Shown in pieces: positions 63,698-64,000 of a stretch of 64,000 bases of DNA (position 1 is the stretch's first letter; each line of letters opens with the position of its first letter). The DNA lies in assembly GCF_002899675.1 (NCBI RefSeq), contig NZ_PKUU01000006.1, forward strand, positions 62,001 through 126,000, written 5' to 3'. The position numbers and the translations under genes were made by a program. Below the pieces are notes generated by a model. The model was given only the letters and a program-made list of their open reading frames with translations. It had not been told where the DNA came from and searched no databases. This stretch comes from Clostridium sp. chh4-2. Its GTDB lineage: Bacteria > Bacillota > Clostridia > Lachnospirales > Lachnospiraceae.

Positions 63698-64000
63698 TTA
63701 TTTATCAATTCTGAATCCGGCATAAGCGGTCATTCCATGCTCATGCATATCCAGTCCGTCAAGCTGTTCCTGGTCGCTGACGCGGAGTCCGACCGTCTTG
63801 TCAATAATTGTGAATATTACAAATGCCATAATCGCCACATATGCAATAACAGCCCCCACACCGATCAGCTGTGTTATGATATTACAGCCTTCTCCGAACA
63901 CACCGGTTAAAATTGTTCCAAAGCATCCGCATGCGCCATGAACACCGATTGCGCCCACCGGATCGTCGATTTTAAGTTTTTTGTCCACCACTTCAATAAC
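63698..64000 (-). CDS. Ammonium transporter, C-terminal part (partial)
   Basis: The last ~100 residues of an Amt-family ammonium channel; the 5' part is beyond the right edge. The visible block KIDDPVGAIGVHGACGCFGTILTGVF contains the conserved DDP-GA---HG---G-- motif, followed by the last membrane helix (LIGVGAVIAYVAIMAFVIFTII) and a cytoplasmic tail (LDMHEHGMTAYAGFRIDK) typical of Amt proteins regulated by PII. It is followed by its own terminator. Confidence 0.92.
   Translation of the reverse strand, partial: VIEVVDKKLKIDDPVGAIGVHGACGCFGTILTGVFGEGCNIITQLIGVGAVIAYVAIMAFVIFTIIDKTVGLRVSDQEQLDGLDMHEHGMTAYAGFRIDK

Overview
The window looks like chromosome of an anaerobic, endospore-forming Clostridia species, most likely a Lachnospiraceae (Clostridium cluster XIVa) gut-type bacterium. 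The evidence is a spoIIR gene, a high-molecular-weight rubredoxin, a very large 2-hydroxyacyl-CoA dehydratase activase-type protein, strong AGGAGG ribosome sites, many lipoprotein-dependent sugar ABC transporters and several pectin-active enzymes. Species cannot be named from the sequence alone.

Layout. 1-10 kb: a pectin/rhamnogalacturonan locus. A minus-strand binding protein and two permeases (first permease cut by the left edge) face a divergent GH105 gene. A second minus-strand operon runs from a paralogous binding protein through a GH88/105-like hydrolase, a GH28 polygalacturonase and a TIM-barrel isomerase to a GntR regulator. 10-18 kb: rpoB-rpoC, with a near-consensus promoter back-to-back with that of a small membrane protein gene. 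18-28 kb: rubredoxin-flavin reductase, then a third sugar ABC transporter divergent from a YesM/YesN-type two-component system, then a heparinase II/III-like enzyme. 28-32 kb: cell-wall genes ddl, murI and a DUF1934 gene, then spoIIR and an intracellular subtilisin-like protease. 32.5-37 kb: a TetR plus heterodimeric ABC exporter cassette next to a possible serine-recombinase remnant. 37-43 kb: an M20 peptidase, then a minus-strand group of a CorA transporter with a possible leader ORF, an inactive-looking rhomboid, pyruvate kinase and diaminopimelate decarboxylase. 43.7-48 kb: the 1414-residue activase protein.

48.1-63.0 kb: a complete type 1 BREX phage-defence operon (brxA, brxB, brxC, pglX, pglZ, brxL), all on the minus strand. 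A small XRE regulator stands at its head. An extra AlbA_2/RecG-C-like ATPase gene sits between pglX and pglZ, and that gene carries a 13/14-bp tandem repeat that could change reading frame. The window ends in the C-terminal part of an ammonium transporter gene. The island lies between ordinary housekeeping-type genes, and the 0.65 kb at its right edge is non-coding and rich in inverted repeats.

The most interesting items are: the BREX operon with its extra repeat-bearing gene; a 52-bp perfect palindrome belonging to a small hairpin family; a promoter-terminator pair without an ORF (candidate small RNA); a possible leader ORF before corA; and a leader before the activase gene with an attenuator-like hairpin and a second hairpin between the Shine-Dalgarno sequence and the start codon. 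Functions are assigned from motifs and family knowledge read by eye; no searches were run.
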